Shown: positions 50,302 through 59,850, counted from the first letter of the stretch. The stretch: 64,000 nt of DNA from Candidatus Flexicrinis proximus (GCA_016712885.1 JADJQF010000003.1:186001-250000); one strand, 5' to 3'. Program-made: numbers and translations. Notes: a model not told the origin generated them from the sequence alone.

Positions 50302-51201
50302 TTACCGCGCCACCGTCTTCATCCGCCGCTCGATGTACTTCACCACCAGCGACAGCACGATCGTCAGCGTCAGATACAGCACCGCCGCCGTCAGGTACGT
50401 CTCCAGATAGCGGAACGATGAACCGGAACTGACCTTGGCCACTTGTGTGATGTCCCGCAGGCCCAGCACGCTCACCAGCGCAGAATCTTTGATCATCGAC
50501 ACGAAATCGTTGCCCAGCGGCGGCAGAATACGCCGGATCGCCTGGGGCAGCACCACGAATCGCATCGTCTTAAGGTAATTCAAACCCAGCGCGCGTGACG
50601 CCTCCAGTTGTCCCTTCTCAATCGACTGGATGCCCGCCCGGAACGTCTCGCTCATGAACGCGCCGTACGCCAGCGCCAGTACGATAATCGCCGTCTCGAT
50701 TGAACTGCTTCGGAACGTGATTTCGATCCCGTAGCTCTCCGACATGTAAGCTTTGATGGCTGGGATCAGCGCAAATGCGAAGATCACCAGCGTCGTCAGC
50801 ATCGGCAGCCCGCGCATCACCTCGACGAAGATATTGGCCACCTGGAACACCACCAGCTTAACCAGGCTCAGGATCACCCCGAACACCCCGCTGGCAGGCT
50901 TCGGCGGGCTAGACCGGATGATTCCGAGCAGCAGCCCGACCCCCATCGCGCCGACATACGAGAAGAATGCCACGCGTAGCGTCAGCCCGATGCCTTCTTT
51001 CAGCTGGTCAAAGATGTTCGACCAGATCGGGTTCGCCGCGATACTCGTATAGACATACACGGCTACGATGAACAGCACGACCGCCCACCATGGCACGTCG
51101 AACGACTTCCGGTAAAGCCACGGGATCCAACGCTGGTCGCTGTGACCTTCCTCGTTATCCGCTTTTCCTGAAGGTTGTTTGGAATCGGGAATGATGTTCA
51201 T
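50302..51201 (-). CDS. Polar amino-acid ABC transporter permease
   Basis: 299-residue permease of the HisM/GlnP family. After an N-terminal basic tail and first helix, GIGLTLRVAFFSYVGAMGVGLLLGIIR, FVEVMRGLPMLTTLVIF, AYGAFMSETFRAGIQSIEKGQLEASRALGL (the EAA loop that docks on the ATPase) and VVLPQAIRRILPPLGNDF are typical. It follows the duplicated binding-protein gene on the same strand after a strong hairpin. No ATPase is adjacent; the GlnQ-like protein 3 kb upstream is a plausible partner. Confidence 0.92.
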   Translation of the reverse strand: MNIIPDSKQPSGKADNEEGHSDQRWIPWLYRKSFDVPWWAVVLFIVAVYVYTSIAANPIWSNIFDQLKEGIGLTLRVAFFSYVGAMGVGLLLGIIRSSPPKPASGVFGVILSLVKLVVFQVANIFVEVMRGLPMLTTLVIFAFALIPAIKAYMSESYGIEITFRSSSIETAIIVLALAYGAFMSETFRAGIQSIEKGQLEASRALGLNYLKTMRFVVLPQAIRRILPPLGNDFVSMIKDSALVSVLGLRDITQVAKVSSGSSFRYLETYLTAAVLYLTLTIVLSLVVKYIERRMKTVAR

Positions 51202-51217
51202 GAGCCTCAGGGAAACT

Positions 51218-51248
51218 TTAAGGCGGAGAGCGTACCCCTCCGCCTTAA
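51218..51248 (-). terminator. Intercistronic hairpin between binding protein and permease
   Basis: TTAAGGCGGAG and CTCCGCCTTAA form a perfect 11-bp stem with a 9-base loop, 17 bases before the permease start, without a long T tract. Probably an mRNA-stabilising or attenuating element that keeps the receptor in excess. Confidence 0.6.
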
Positions 51249-51276
51249 TTCTGCGTTGTTCAGGTCGAAGCGGTTT

Positions 51277-52743
51277 CTACTCGGTCAGCCCGAGAATCCA
51301 GAAGTCGTTGTAAGCCTTCAGCGACCCGTCGATGCGCATCTCTGCGAACGCCAGGTTGAACGCCTCTACCAGTTCCGACCCCTTCGGGTAGATGAACCCC
51401 AGTTCATCGGTCGGTACCAGCGGATCGCCCACAATCTTGACCGACTCCGAGTTCTCGCCTGCGTATCCCGCACCGGCCACGTCGTCCATGATCACCGCGT
51501 CCACGTCCCCTGCGATCAGCGCCTGCACGGCAATCGCGAACGTATCGTACGCGACGACGCGCGACTCGCCAACAAGTTCGACCGCGACCGTGTAGTTAGT
51601 GGTTCCCGGCTGCACGCCTACCACCAGCGCCGTATCGGCCACCAGTTCTTCGCCGCTCGCAAAACGGGCCTCGTCCAGCCGCACCAGCAGCACCTGATCG
51701 GTCGCCACGTAGCCGACCGAGTAATCGACCAGTTCCTTGCGTTCGTCGGTGATTGTGATGCCGTCGGCGGCCATATCGAACTCGCCGTTGCTCACCGCCA
51801 CGATCATACCGTCCCACGAGGTCTCGATGTATTCCGGCACGCAGTTCAGACGGCCGCAGATGTCGTTGATCACATCATAGTCCCAGCCGATCGGATTGCC
51901 CGACTCGTCCAGGTAGTTGTACGGCGGATACGCATTCTCGACCGCCACCGTCACTGTCCGTCCGCCCAGGTCGGGCAGGCCGGTCGCCGTGATCCACTTC
52001 GCGTTGAAATACGCCAGTGTCCGGTCGGCTTCCATCTGCTCCAGCGCGCTGTCGATGGCGTGAACCAGGTCCGAGCCCTTCGGGAAAATGAAGCCCAGCA
52101 TGTCGCTCGGGACCAGCGGCGTGCCGATCAGCTTCACGCTCTCGGCGTTCTCGCCGGCGTAGCCCATTCCGGCCACGTCGTCCATCACCACCGCGTCCAC
52201 ATCGCCGGCAATTAGCGCCTGTACGGCAATCGCAAACGTGTCGTAAGCCACGACGCGCCCTTCGCCTACCAGGTCGATCGCGACCGTGTAGTTGGTCGTA
52301 CCGGGCTGCACGCCGATCACCAGATCGGTCGCCGCCGCCAGCGATGCGCCGTCCGTGTAGCGTTCTTCATCGATCCGGCCCAGCAGCACCTGATCGGTCG
52401 CCACGTACCCGCGTGAATAGTCGACCAGTTCCTTGCGTTCTTCGGTGATCGTGATGCCATCGGCGGCCATGTCGAACTCGCCGTTGCTCACCGCTACGAT
52501 CATCCCGTCCCACGACGTCTCGATGAATTCCGCGACGCAGTTGATCTGGCCGCAGATGTAGTTGATAACGTCGTAATCCCAGCCGATCGGGTTGCCGGCT
52601 TCGTCCAGGTAGTTGTACGGCGGATACGCGTTTTCCACGGCGACCGTAATCGTCCGGCCCCCGAGGTCGACATCTTCGTCACTCGCTGACGCGCCGCCGA
52701 ATACCAGGCATGCCATCAGCGCCAGAATGAGCAGCTTCTTCAT
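51277..52743 (-). CDS. Amino-acid ABC transporter binding protein with tandem duplicated SBP_bac_3 domains
   Basis: 488-residue exported protein with a signal peptide (KKLLILALMACLVFGGASA). Two nearly identical type-II binding domains (about residues 28-255 and 262-487) each read GGRTITVAVENAYPPYNYL or GGRTVTVAVENAYPPYNYL, then WDGMIVAVSNGEFDMAADGI, then GVQPGTTNYTVA and AYDTFAIAVQALIAGDVDAV. The duplication is recent enough to be plain in the DNA too. Tandem receptors occur in GlnPQ-type importers, but there they are fused to the permease; here they are one free protein. Ligand unknown. Confidence 0.92.
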   Translation of the reverse strand: MKKLLILALMACLVFGGASASDEDVDLGGRTITVAVENAYPPYNYLDEAGNPIGWDYDVINYICGQINCVAEFIETSWDGMIVAVSNGEFDMAADGITITEERKELVDYSRGYVATDQVLLGRIDEERYTDGASLAAATDLVIGVQPGTTNYTVAIDLVGEGRVVAYDTFAIAVQALIAGDVDAVVMDDVAGMGYAGENAESVKLIGTPLVPSDMLGFIFPKGSDLVHAIDSALEQMEADRTLAYFNAKWITATGLPDLGGRTVTVAVENAYPPYNYLDESGNPIGWDYDVINDICGRLNCVPEYIETSWDGMIVAVSNGEFDMAADGITITDERKELVDYSVGYVATDQVLLVRLDEARFASGEELVADTALVVGVQPGTTNYTVAVELVGESRVVAYDTFAIAVQALIAGDVDAVIMDDVAGAGYAGENSESVKIVGDPLVPTDELGFIYPKGSELVEAFNLAFAEMRIDGSLKAYNDFWILGLTE

Positions 52744-52794
52744 AAGGATAATCCTCCACAGGATCGTTCATTGGAGACACACATAGGCGGGGTG

Positions 52795-52823
52795 AGTTTA
52801 ACCATACAGGCGTATCGCGTCAA
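52795..52823 (-). promoter_or_regulatory. Predicted sigma-70 promoter of the duplicated binding-protein gene
   Basis: On the minus strand TTGACG and TAAACT are exactly 17 bases apart, 51 bases before the ATG, between the gene and the tandem repeat array. It gives this transporter its own promoter, separate from the aap-type operon upstream. Confidence 0.6.
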
Positions 52824-52878
52824 ATTGCCGTGACACCGCCTCGCTCCGCGGCGTTTGCCGCCTAAACCACATTGATCT

Positions 52879-53380
52879 CGCTCCGGCCGCCCACACTCAA
52901 GGGTTTCGCTTTTTCCCCTCTCCGTGCAGGGAGGGGCCAGGGGTGAGGTTTCTTTCCATTCCGCTCCGGCCGCCCACACCCAAGGGTTTCGCCTGTCTCC
53001 CCTCTCCGCGCGGAGAGGGGCCGGGGGTGAGGTTTCTTTCCATTCCGCTCCGGCCGCCCACGCTCAAGGGTTTCGCTTTTCCCCCCTCTCCGTGCAGGGA
53101 GGGGCCAGGGGTGAGGTTTCTTTCCATTCCGCTCCGGCCGCCCACACTCAAGGGGTTTCGCTTTTTCCCCTCTCCCGTGCGGAGGGGCCAGGGGTGAGGT
53201 TTCTTTCCACTCCGCTCCGGCCGCCCACACTCAAGGGTTTCGCTTTTCTCCCCTCTCCGTGCGGAGAGGGGCCGGGGGTGAGGTTTCTATCCACTCCGCT
53301 CCAGCCGCCCACACTCAAGGGTTTCGCTTTTCTCCCCTCTCCGTGCGGAGAGGGGCCGGGGGTGAGGTTTCTTTCCGCTC
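52879..53380. repeat. Tandem array of six 83-84 bp units
   Basis: Six head-to-tail units begin at 52879, 52962, 53046, 53130, 53213 and 53297 with CGCTCCGGCCGCCCACACTC or a close variant, followed by AAGGGTTTCGC, a CCCCTCTCC-xx-GGAGAGGGG palindrome and GGGTGAGGTTTCTTTCCA. The palindrome is the one seen singly elsewhere in the window. There are no spacers, so this is not a CRISPR. It fills the gap between the GlnQ-like stop and the promoter of the duplicated binding-protein gene. Long open frames on both strands here are by-products of the repeat. Confidence 0.93.
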
Positions 53381-54136
<756 letters not shown>

Positions 54137-54148
54137 GGTCGGGGTCCT

Positions 54149-56458
54149 TTAGAGTTCTGTCTGTCGCGCGCGTCCGCTGCCGCTCTGTTCGAGCTTCCGG
54201 CTCACATACGCCATCGCATAACTGAAGACGAAGTAGACAATCGAAATGAAGATGTAGGCCTCGCGCCGCAGCCCGATATATTCCGCCTGCGCCACCACGC
54301 TGTCTGCGTTCTTGGTCAGGTCAAGCAGCCCCACGATCGCCACCAGCGACGTGTCCTTGAACAGCGCGATACACTGTCCCACCAGCGCCGGGATCACCGC
54401 CCTCAGCGCCTGCGGCAGCGTGATATACAGTGTCACCTGCACTGGGTTCATCCCCAGCGCCCGCGCCGCCTCTGCCTGCCCATGTGGGATGCTCTGTAGG
54501 CCACCACGCACATTCTCCGCCAGGTACGCCGCGCTGAACAGCGTGATCGCCACCATCGCCCGCACGGCTTGCGGAACCGTGCTCAGCTCCGGGCTAACCA
54601 GCGGCAGCGCCAGCGACGCCAGGAACAGCACCGTGATCAGCGGCACCCCGCGCACCAGCTCGATGAACGCGATGCACAGGTACTTGATGACCGGCAGACC
54701 GTCCGCGCGCCGCCCCAGCGCCAGCAGCACGCCGATCGGAAACGACGCCACGATCCCTACCGCCGTCAGCATGAATGTCAGGAACAATCCGCCCCAGCGC
54801 CCTAAGTCTGTTCCCGCCACCAGGAAGAAGATAATGAACGGCATCATGAACCACAGCCACGTCACGAACCGCTGTGAAAACCGGATGCCTGCCGCAGGCC
54901 GCAGCATACTCACCGACACGAACGCCACGCCCACGGCAAACGCGCTGGTAACCAGCCGCTCCGTCTGCCCCAGCTCCGTCAGCGCGCCAAGCAGCAGGTA
55001 GACCACCGGCAGCGCCACCAGCCACCGCCACGCATCGCGGATCACCTTCGGGACGATCCACTCGACGATCCGGCCAATCGGCTGCAAGAAACTCGGAGTC
55101 GGCGTCGCATTGATCGCGCCAGCGCGCCCATAAATTGCGCTCATCATCGGCGCCACGCGCTGGTTCAGCACGCTCGCCGCGAAATACCCCGCCGCCAGCG
55201 CGATCAGGCACGGGATCAGCAGCCGGCTTACGCGTTCCAGGAACGGCCCGGCATGCAGCACCAGGAAATCCCCCAGCGGCCGCTCCCCGCGGTATTGGTT
55301 GTCGATAATCAGGAACCGCCGCACCTCGTCCGCATCCCGCACCGGCGGCGCGTCGACCAGCAATAGGTCGTCTGTCACCCGCAGGTACTGCGACACCGTT
55401 TCCTGCCGCGGCAGTCCGTTTACACCCAGCACAATCTCGCCGTTTGCGTCGCGCAGCGGCTGCGTGAATTGCCGTTCGAGGTGCGGATAAACCCCGTGCG
55501 TCTCGACCAGCCCCGCCATGCCGCTGTCCGTCGACTTGGTCAGCACGTACCAGCCCGTCGCAGGGAGCGTGATCGACACCGCCTCGCTTTCGGCCGTCAG
55601 AGTTGCCTCAGCCAGCACCGTCTCCAGGTCGCCGCTCAGCAGTCGAACCGTCACCGGTGCGCCGTTGATCGTGTACCGTTCGGTCACCGCCGCTGCCGCC
55701 GTCGTCGTCAGCGACTCGAGTTCCGGCACCAGTTGCGCGTGCTCCGTGCTGGTCAGGTTCGGGTCTTCCAGCCGCGCGTTGATCTCCTCGATCCGCGCCA
55801 GCGCCCCCACCCGCGCGCGCGCCGCATTGACCATCGCGTCCGTCGCGCGGTCGGTAAACGCCGCGATTCCGGTCAGCGCCAAATCGCTTCCGCCTTGCTC
55901 CGCCGCCAGCGCAATTCGAATGATTTCCCCTTCACGGGCGATAAAGGCGAATTCCTCGGCAGGGGTTTCGGTCACAGTCCCGGACACCACGCCGACATCG
56001 CCCGCCGACAGCACCGCCGCCGGCAGCGGGATCGCCCCGGCAATCAGCACTGGGATCACCGCGCATGCCGCCCCCAGCGCCGCCAGCGCCATCCAGCTCT
56101 TCGGCCCGATGTGCGCCCACGCCGCAAAACTCACGCCGACCGCCGCCGCCAGGATCAGGGTCATGATCTGGATGTTCCAGACCGCACCCGTGTCGGCTTG
56201 CAGCGGCCCCAGCATGAACAGCGAAAGGTTCCGCGTGATCGCAAACCAGTTCGCGTCGCGGATCGACCAGATCACCGCGCCCGACAGCACCGCGTACAGC
56301 ACATACGCGCCGGCCAATGTCAGGATAATGTCCAGCGGCGTGCTAAACAGGTTATGCCGGATCCACCCGATCACCCCTCGCTCCGAGGTCGGCGGGTGGC
56401 GCCGTGGTTTCTCTTCCGTGTAAATTCGTGCAGTTCCCGGCTCTTTGGCGATCGACAT
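54149..56458 (-). CDS. Amino-acid ABC transporter permease (AapM type) with large extracytoplasmic insertion
   Basis: 769-residue permease, twice the usual AapM length of about 380. N-terminal helices (about 35-150) are followed by a soluble insertion (about 155-405) with beta-rich and coiled segments (EEFAFIAREGEIIRIALAAE, ARVGALARIEEINARLED), then further helices and the family core: VGIVASFPIGVLLALGRRA, FIELVRGVPLITVLFLASL, and the EAA loop AAYLAENVRGGLQSIPHGQAEAARALGM. The insertion has no recognisable family. ATG 56458 follows GGAGG; gap to the partner gene is seven bases. Confidence 0.88.
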   Translation of the reverse strand: MSIAKEPGTARIYTEEKPRRHPPTSERGVIGWIRHNLFSTPLDIILTLAGAYVLYAVLSGAVIWSIRDANWFAITRNLSLFMLGPLQADTGAVWNIQIMTLILAAAVGVSFAAWAHIGPKSWMALAALGAACAVIPVLIAGAIPLPAAVLSAGDVGVVSGTVTETPAEEFAFIAREGEIIRIALAAEQGGSDLALTGIAAFTDRATDAMVNAARARVGALARIEEINARLEDPNLTSTEHAQLVPELESLTTTAAAAVTERYTINGAPVTVRLLSGDLETVLAEATLTAESEAVSITLPATGWYVLTKSTDSGMAGLVETHGVYPHLERQFTQPLRDANGEIVLGVNGLPRQETVSQYLRVTDDLLLVDAPPVRDADEVRRFLIIDNQYRGERPLGDFLVLHAGPFLERVSRLLIPCLIALAAGYFAASVLNQRVAPMMSAIYGRAGAINATPTPSFLQPIGRIVEWIVPKVIRDAWRWLVALPVVYLLLGALTELGQTERLVTSAFAVGVAFVSVSMLRPAAGIRFSQRFVTWLWFMMPFIIFFLVAGTDLGRWGGLFLTFMLTAVGIVASFPIGVLLALGRRADGLPVIKYLCIAFIELVRGVPLITVLFLASLALPLVSPELSTVPQAVRAMVAITLFSAAYLAENVRGGLQSIPHGQAEAARALGMNPVQVTLYITLPQALRAVIPALVGQCIALFKDTSLVAIVGLLDLTKNADSVVAQAEYIGLRREAYIFISIVYFVFSYAMAYVSRKLEQSGSGRARQTEL

Positions 56459-56465
56459 CCCTGGC

Positions 56466-57908
56466 TTACCTCCGGGCCGGCGCGCGTTGGAACAGGCGCA
56501 GCAGGTGTGCCAGCGGTGACCGCCGGCTTGGCGCGCGCGAAACCAGTTGGAATCGCGCGTTCACGGTGTTCATGATGTACGAGATTGTCAGGCTCATTAC
56601 TAGGTACGTCAGCATCACCAGCGCGAACACCGTTACTGTTTGCCCTGACTGGTTGATGATCGTATTCGACACCTGGAACAGGTCGCTGAAAGAAATCGCA
56701 ATCGCCAGGCTGCTGTTCTTCGCCAGGTTCAGGTATTGGTTGCCCATCGGCGGGATGATCACGCGCAGCGCTTGCGGCAGGATGATCATCGTCAGTGTCT
56801 TCGAATACGACAGCCCCAACGCCCGTGATGCCTCGACTTGACCCTTATCTACCGCCTGGATGCCCGCCCGCACGATCTCCGCAACGAACGCCGACGTGTA
56901 GATCACCAGCCCCAGCAGCAGCGCAATATACTCGGACGAGTACGAGCTTCCCGTCACATATCGCAGCCCCTGCCGCCGTGGGCCGACCACGATGAACGGC
57001 GCACCTGAGATTTCCGCCCGCTGGCTCGGCGTCAGCAGGTTAAGTTCCGCCGCTTCGCTCACCGCAATCTCGACGTCCACGCCGTCCCGCGTCACCACTA
57101 CCGTGCTTGGGGCAGGAGGGGCCGCCGCCGCGAGGTATCCGAGTGCCGCCACCGCCAGCACCACCCCCAGCGACACCGGCACCGCGCGCGTCACCCGTCC
57201 GGTGCGCTCCGTGATGCCGCTCAGTTCTCGATGTACCACATACCCCAGCGCCAGCCCGACAACCGCCACCACGCCGAACAGCAGGAAGCGCGGCGTCGGC
57301 AGGATTTCCGGGAACACCACCCCGCGGTTCGACAGCGCGATCAGTGGATTTCCCGCCGGGAACTCGATCGCATCCCGGATCGCCGGCAGCGCCAGCACGC
57401 CGATGAAATAGAACGCAAACAGCTGCACCAGCAGCGGCGTGTTCCGCAGGACTTCGACATAGATTCGCGCGATATTCTTGATCAGGAAATTGGTGCTCAG
57501 CAGGCACACGCCGACGAAAACGCCGACGATTGTTGTCAGCGGCAGCCCGACCAGCACCACCCGCAGCGTGTTTTCCAGCCCGACCATGTACGCCCGTGCG
57601 TAGCTGTCGTCTGGCGAGTAATAAGCTTCTGCGCCGCCAATGTTAAACCCGGCGCGGTTCACCCAAAATGCCATATTTGGCGATAAGTTATTCTTGGCCA
57701 GCGCCGACGAAACGTTCTGCGCCAGCGTCACGATCCCCGCCACCACCAGCACCAGGAACGCGATCTGCAGTACTATTTTGATCACCCGCTCGTCGCGTAC
57801 GACTCGCAGCACCAGGCGGAGTACCCACAACAGCGCGCGCAGGATCGGGTGCAGGGGCGGCCTTTTCACTATGTTGCTGTTGTCCTGGCTGTCAGTACCT
57901 CGTCCCAC
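56466..57908 (-). CDS. Amino-acid ABC transporter permease (AapQ type)
   Basis: 480-residue permease partner. After a first helix (IVLQIAFLVLVVAGIVTLAQ) come a periplasmic loop with NMAFWVNRAGFNIGG (an AapQ feature), GLENTLRVVLVGLPLTTIVG and VEVLRNTPLLVQLFAFYF, then a soluble insert (about residues 255-310) and the EAA loop SAFVAEIVRAGIQAVDKGQVEASRALGL. GTG 57908 is chosen because AAGGAG stands just before it; the longer frame starts inside the terminator hairpin. It pairs with the AapM-type protein. Confidence 0.9.
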   Translation of the reverse strand: MGRGTDSQDNSNIVKRPPLHPILRALLWVLRLVLRVVRDERVIKIVLQIAFLVLVVAGIVTLAQNVSSALAKNNLSPNMAFWVNRAGFNIGGAEAYYSPDDSYARAYMVGLENTLRVVLVGLPLTTIVGVFVGVCLLSTNFLIKNIARIYVEVLRNTPLLVQLFAFYFIGVLALPAIRDAIEFPAGNPLIALSNRGVVFPEILPTPRFLLFGVVAVVGLALGYVVHRELSGITERTGRVTRAVPVSLGVVLAVAALGYLAAAAPPAPSTVVVTRDGVDVEIAVSEAAELNLLTPSQRAEISGAPFIVVGPRRQGLRYVTGSSYSSEYIALLLGLVIYTSAFVAEIVRAGIQAVDKGQVEASRALGLSYSKTLTMIILPQALRVIIPPMGNQYLNLAKNSSLAIAISFSDLFQVSNTIINQSGQTVTVFALVMLTYLVMSLTISYIMNTVNARFQLVSRAPSRRSPLAHLLRLFQRAPARR

Positions 57909-57926
57909 CGTGACTCCTTGCGTGGC

Positions 57927-57959
57927 AAAAAACGGCGGCGGGACTCGCGCCCCGCCGCC
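57927..57959 (-). terminator. Terminator between the AapJ-type receptor and permease genes
   Basis: On the minus strand GGCGGCGGG and CCCGCCGCC pair around an 8-base loop, followed by a G and TTTTTT. It lies 15 bases after the receptor stop, inside an operon. Partial termination would keep receptor mRNA above permease mRNA. Confidence 0.82.
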
Positions 57960-57974
57960 CATCTTCTGGTAGAT

Positions 57975-59003
57975 TTAGCGGAATGGCGGCGCGTACTGCA
58001 GGCCGCCAGCCGTCCACAGTGCGTTTACGCCGCGCGCCAGACCCAGCGGGGTCAGGTTGCGCTCGAAGATTTCGCCGTAGTTGCCGACCGAGCTGATCAC
58101 GGTGACCATGAAGTCGTTCGGAATCCCCAGGTACGTACCGGCCAGGTTCTCGCCGACGCCCAGGAAGCGCTGGATGTCCGGGTTTTCCGTCGCCAGGAAG
58201 TCGCCGATGTTCGCGCTTGTGATGCCCCATTCTTCCGCCTGGATCAGGCCAAAGATCGTCCATGCCACGATGTCAGCGAACTGCGGGTCGCTCTGCGGGC
58301 TGAGCGGGCCCAGCGGTTCCTTGCTCAGAACCAGGTCGAGAATTGCATACGAGCCCGGATCAGCCGAGGTCGCCTTGCGGCTGACCAACGACGAGATATC
58401 GGTCGTCACCGCATCGCAGCGGCCTTCGTCAAAGGCACCCATAACCGCGTCGAAGTCCTGGAACGTCTGCAGCGTGAAATCCAGCCCGCGTGACGCCATC
58501 GCATCGGTGATATTGAGTTCAGTGGTGGTGCCAGCGTTCGTGCAGATCGTGCCGCCCGTGAGGTCTTCGAGCGAAGCGGCTCCGTCTGCGGTCTTGACCA
58601 TGACGCCCTGACCATCGTAGAAAGTGGTTGGCGCAAAGGTCGCGCCCCAGTCCGTTTCGCGGCTCAGCGTCTTGGTCGTGTTACGGCTGATCATGTCGAC
58701 TTCGCCGGAAGCCAGTACAGTCGGGCGCTCGGCCGCCGTCAGCGGGCGGAACGTGACCAGATTGGCATCGCCAAGGATCGCCGCAGCCACCGCGCGGCAC
58801 GTATCAATGTCAAAACCGCTGTATTCACCCGCATCATTCACCGAGCCGAACCCGACGACCGACGAATTGACGCCGCAAATCAGCGAGCCGCGTTCGATGA
58901 TGCGCTGGGTTATCGGTCCGATCGCACGGTCTTGTGCGCCTGCAGGGACCACCATCGCCAACAGGGCAACGACGGCCACGAACAAAAGGGCCTTAGTACG
59001 CAT
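57975..59003 (-). CDS. General amino-acid ABC transporter substrate-binding protein (AapJ type)
   Basis: 342-residue exported receptor. Signal peptide KALLFVAVVALLAMVVPAGA, then RGSLICGVNSSVVGFGSVND, YSGFDIDTCRAVAAAILGD, RPLTAAERPTVLASGEVDMI and DWGATFAPTTFYDGQGVMV, all typical of AapJ/BztA general L-amino-acid receptors. Length matches the family. Starts the J-Q-M-P operon with a consensus promoter upstream; ATG 59003 follows GGAGAG. Confidence 0.93.
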   Translation of the reverse strand: MRTKALLFVAVVALLAMVVPAGAQDRAIGPITQRIIERGSLICGVNSSVVGFGSVNDAGEYSGFDIDTCRAVAAAILGDANLVTFRPLTAAERPTVLASGEVDMISRNTTKTLSRETDWGATFAPTTFYDGQGVMVKTADGAASLEDLTGGTICTNAGTTTELNITDAMASRGLDFTLQTFQDFDAVMGAFDEGRCDAVTTDISSLVSRKATSADPGSYAILDLVLSKEPLGPLSPQSDPQFADIVAWTIFGLIQAEEWGITSANIGDFLATENPDIQRFLGVGENLAGTYLGIPNDFMVTVISSVGNYGEIFERNLTPLGLARGVNALWTAGGLQYAPPFR

Positions 59004-59073
59004 GGAACTCTCCAATCTCTCTGGATTCCGAACAGCAAGGCAAGAGAAATCGAACCCCTCGACCTTGAATCGC

Positions 59074-59102
59074 AGTCTATCGTGTTACAACTCACTTGTC
59101 AA
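59074..59102 (-). promoter_or_regulatory. Predicted sigma-70 promoter of the aap-type operon
   Basis: On the minus strand a perfect TTGACA and TAGACT are 17 bases apart, 70 bases before the receptor ATG. This is the best-matched promoter in the window. Confidence 0.7.
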
Positions 59103-59179
59103 AATTGCTGGGGGTTCTCGCCAGAAATCCCCGCTCAGTTTTGGCTGTTTCTTCCTCGCCTGGCTTCCACTCTGGAATC

Positions 59180-59214
59180 AAAAACTGCCCCCTGTTTCCA
59201 GAGGGCAGTTTCTC
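59180..59214 (-). terminator. Rho-independent terminator of the small lipoprotein gene
   Basis: On the minus strand AAACTGCCC and GGGCAGTTTT pair around a 12-base loop and end in TTTTTG. It lies 26 bases after the lipoprotein stop and separates it from the aap-type promoter. Confidence 0.85.
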
Positions 59215-59239
59215 GGCCTGTTTCAGGGTCTGCCGCGCC

Positions 59240-59692
59240 TTACGCGCCGGTGCAGACCTTCCACACGCCGCCTTCCTTCTTCAGTGGGATCGTCACGCCG
59301 CTGCCCTCATACGGGACGTCCTGGGACGTTCCCGCAACCGTCACCTTGAGCGTGCCGCCCAGCGTAACCATCGCGTCGTCGCCTGTCTCGCTCGCCTTAG
59401 TGTACGTCAGGCCCGATGTGTCCGCCGAACCCGCTGCTGCCGCCGACGCGAACGCCGCCACCATCTGGTCAGCTGTGGCACCCGCTGCCGCGCACACCAC
59501 GGCCTTTGCCGCGTCCGTGTTGCCTGCGAATGCCGCGTCGAAGAATGTCTTCGCGGCTTCTTCCGGCGTGCCGCCGCTGGTCGTAGTTGTGTTGGTGGTC
59601 GTACCGCCGCCACCGCCGCACGCGGCCGCCACCATCGAAACCAGCAGAAGCACCAGTACCAACGCGCCGCGCTTCGAAATTGTCTTAACCAT
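59240..59692 (-). CDS. Small lipoprotein, NTF2/DUF4878-like
   Basis: 150-residue lipoprotein: lipobox VAAAC with a GGGGG stretch, a Thr-rich spacer, then a small alpha+beta domain (TPEEAAKTFFDAAFAGNTDAAKAVVC at the start, GVTIPLKKEGGVWKVC at the end) of the size and shape of DUF4878/NTF2-like lipoproteins. Three cysteines follow the lipobox: two could form a disulfide. No function can be assigned. ATG 59692 follows GGGGG; its promoter and terminator mark it as a single-gene unit. Confidence 0.78.
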   Translation of the reverse strand: MVKTISKRGALVLVLLLVSMVAAACGGGGGTTTNTTTTSGGTPEEAAKTFFDAAFAGNTDAAKAVVCAAAGATADQMVAAFASAAAAGSADTSGLTYTKASETGDDAMVTLGGTLKVTVAGTSQDVPYEGSGVTIPLKKEGGVWKVCTGA

Positions 59693-59730
59693 GAGGAACC
59701 CCCTGTGTGAAAACACCTAACTGCTTAAAC

Positions 59731-59759
59731 AGCGTAAGGGGGATTTGAAAATTACGCAA
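59731..59759 (-). promoter_or_regulatory. Predicted sigma-70 promoter of the small lipoprotein gene
   Basis: On the minus strand TTGCGT and TACGCT are 17 bases apart, 38 bases before the ATG. Confidence 0.5.
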
Positions 59760-59850
59760 CCATACGGACATTAGAGAATTCCCTTTGCCGTGTGCTCGCG
59801 TCAATCCTTCCTCGATACTCCGTCCGTCAACCGCCATCCCACCAATTTCG

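Noticed and set aside
52879..53380. Possible CRISPR array
   Set aside because: The units touch each other with no unique spacers, are 83-84 bp long, and no cas gene is in the window.
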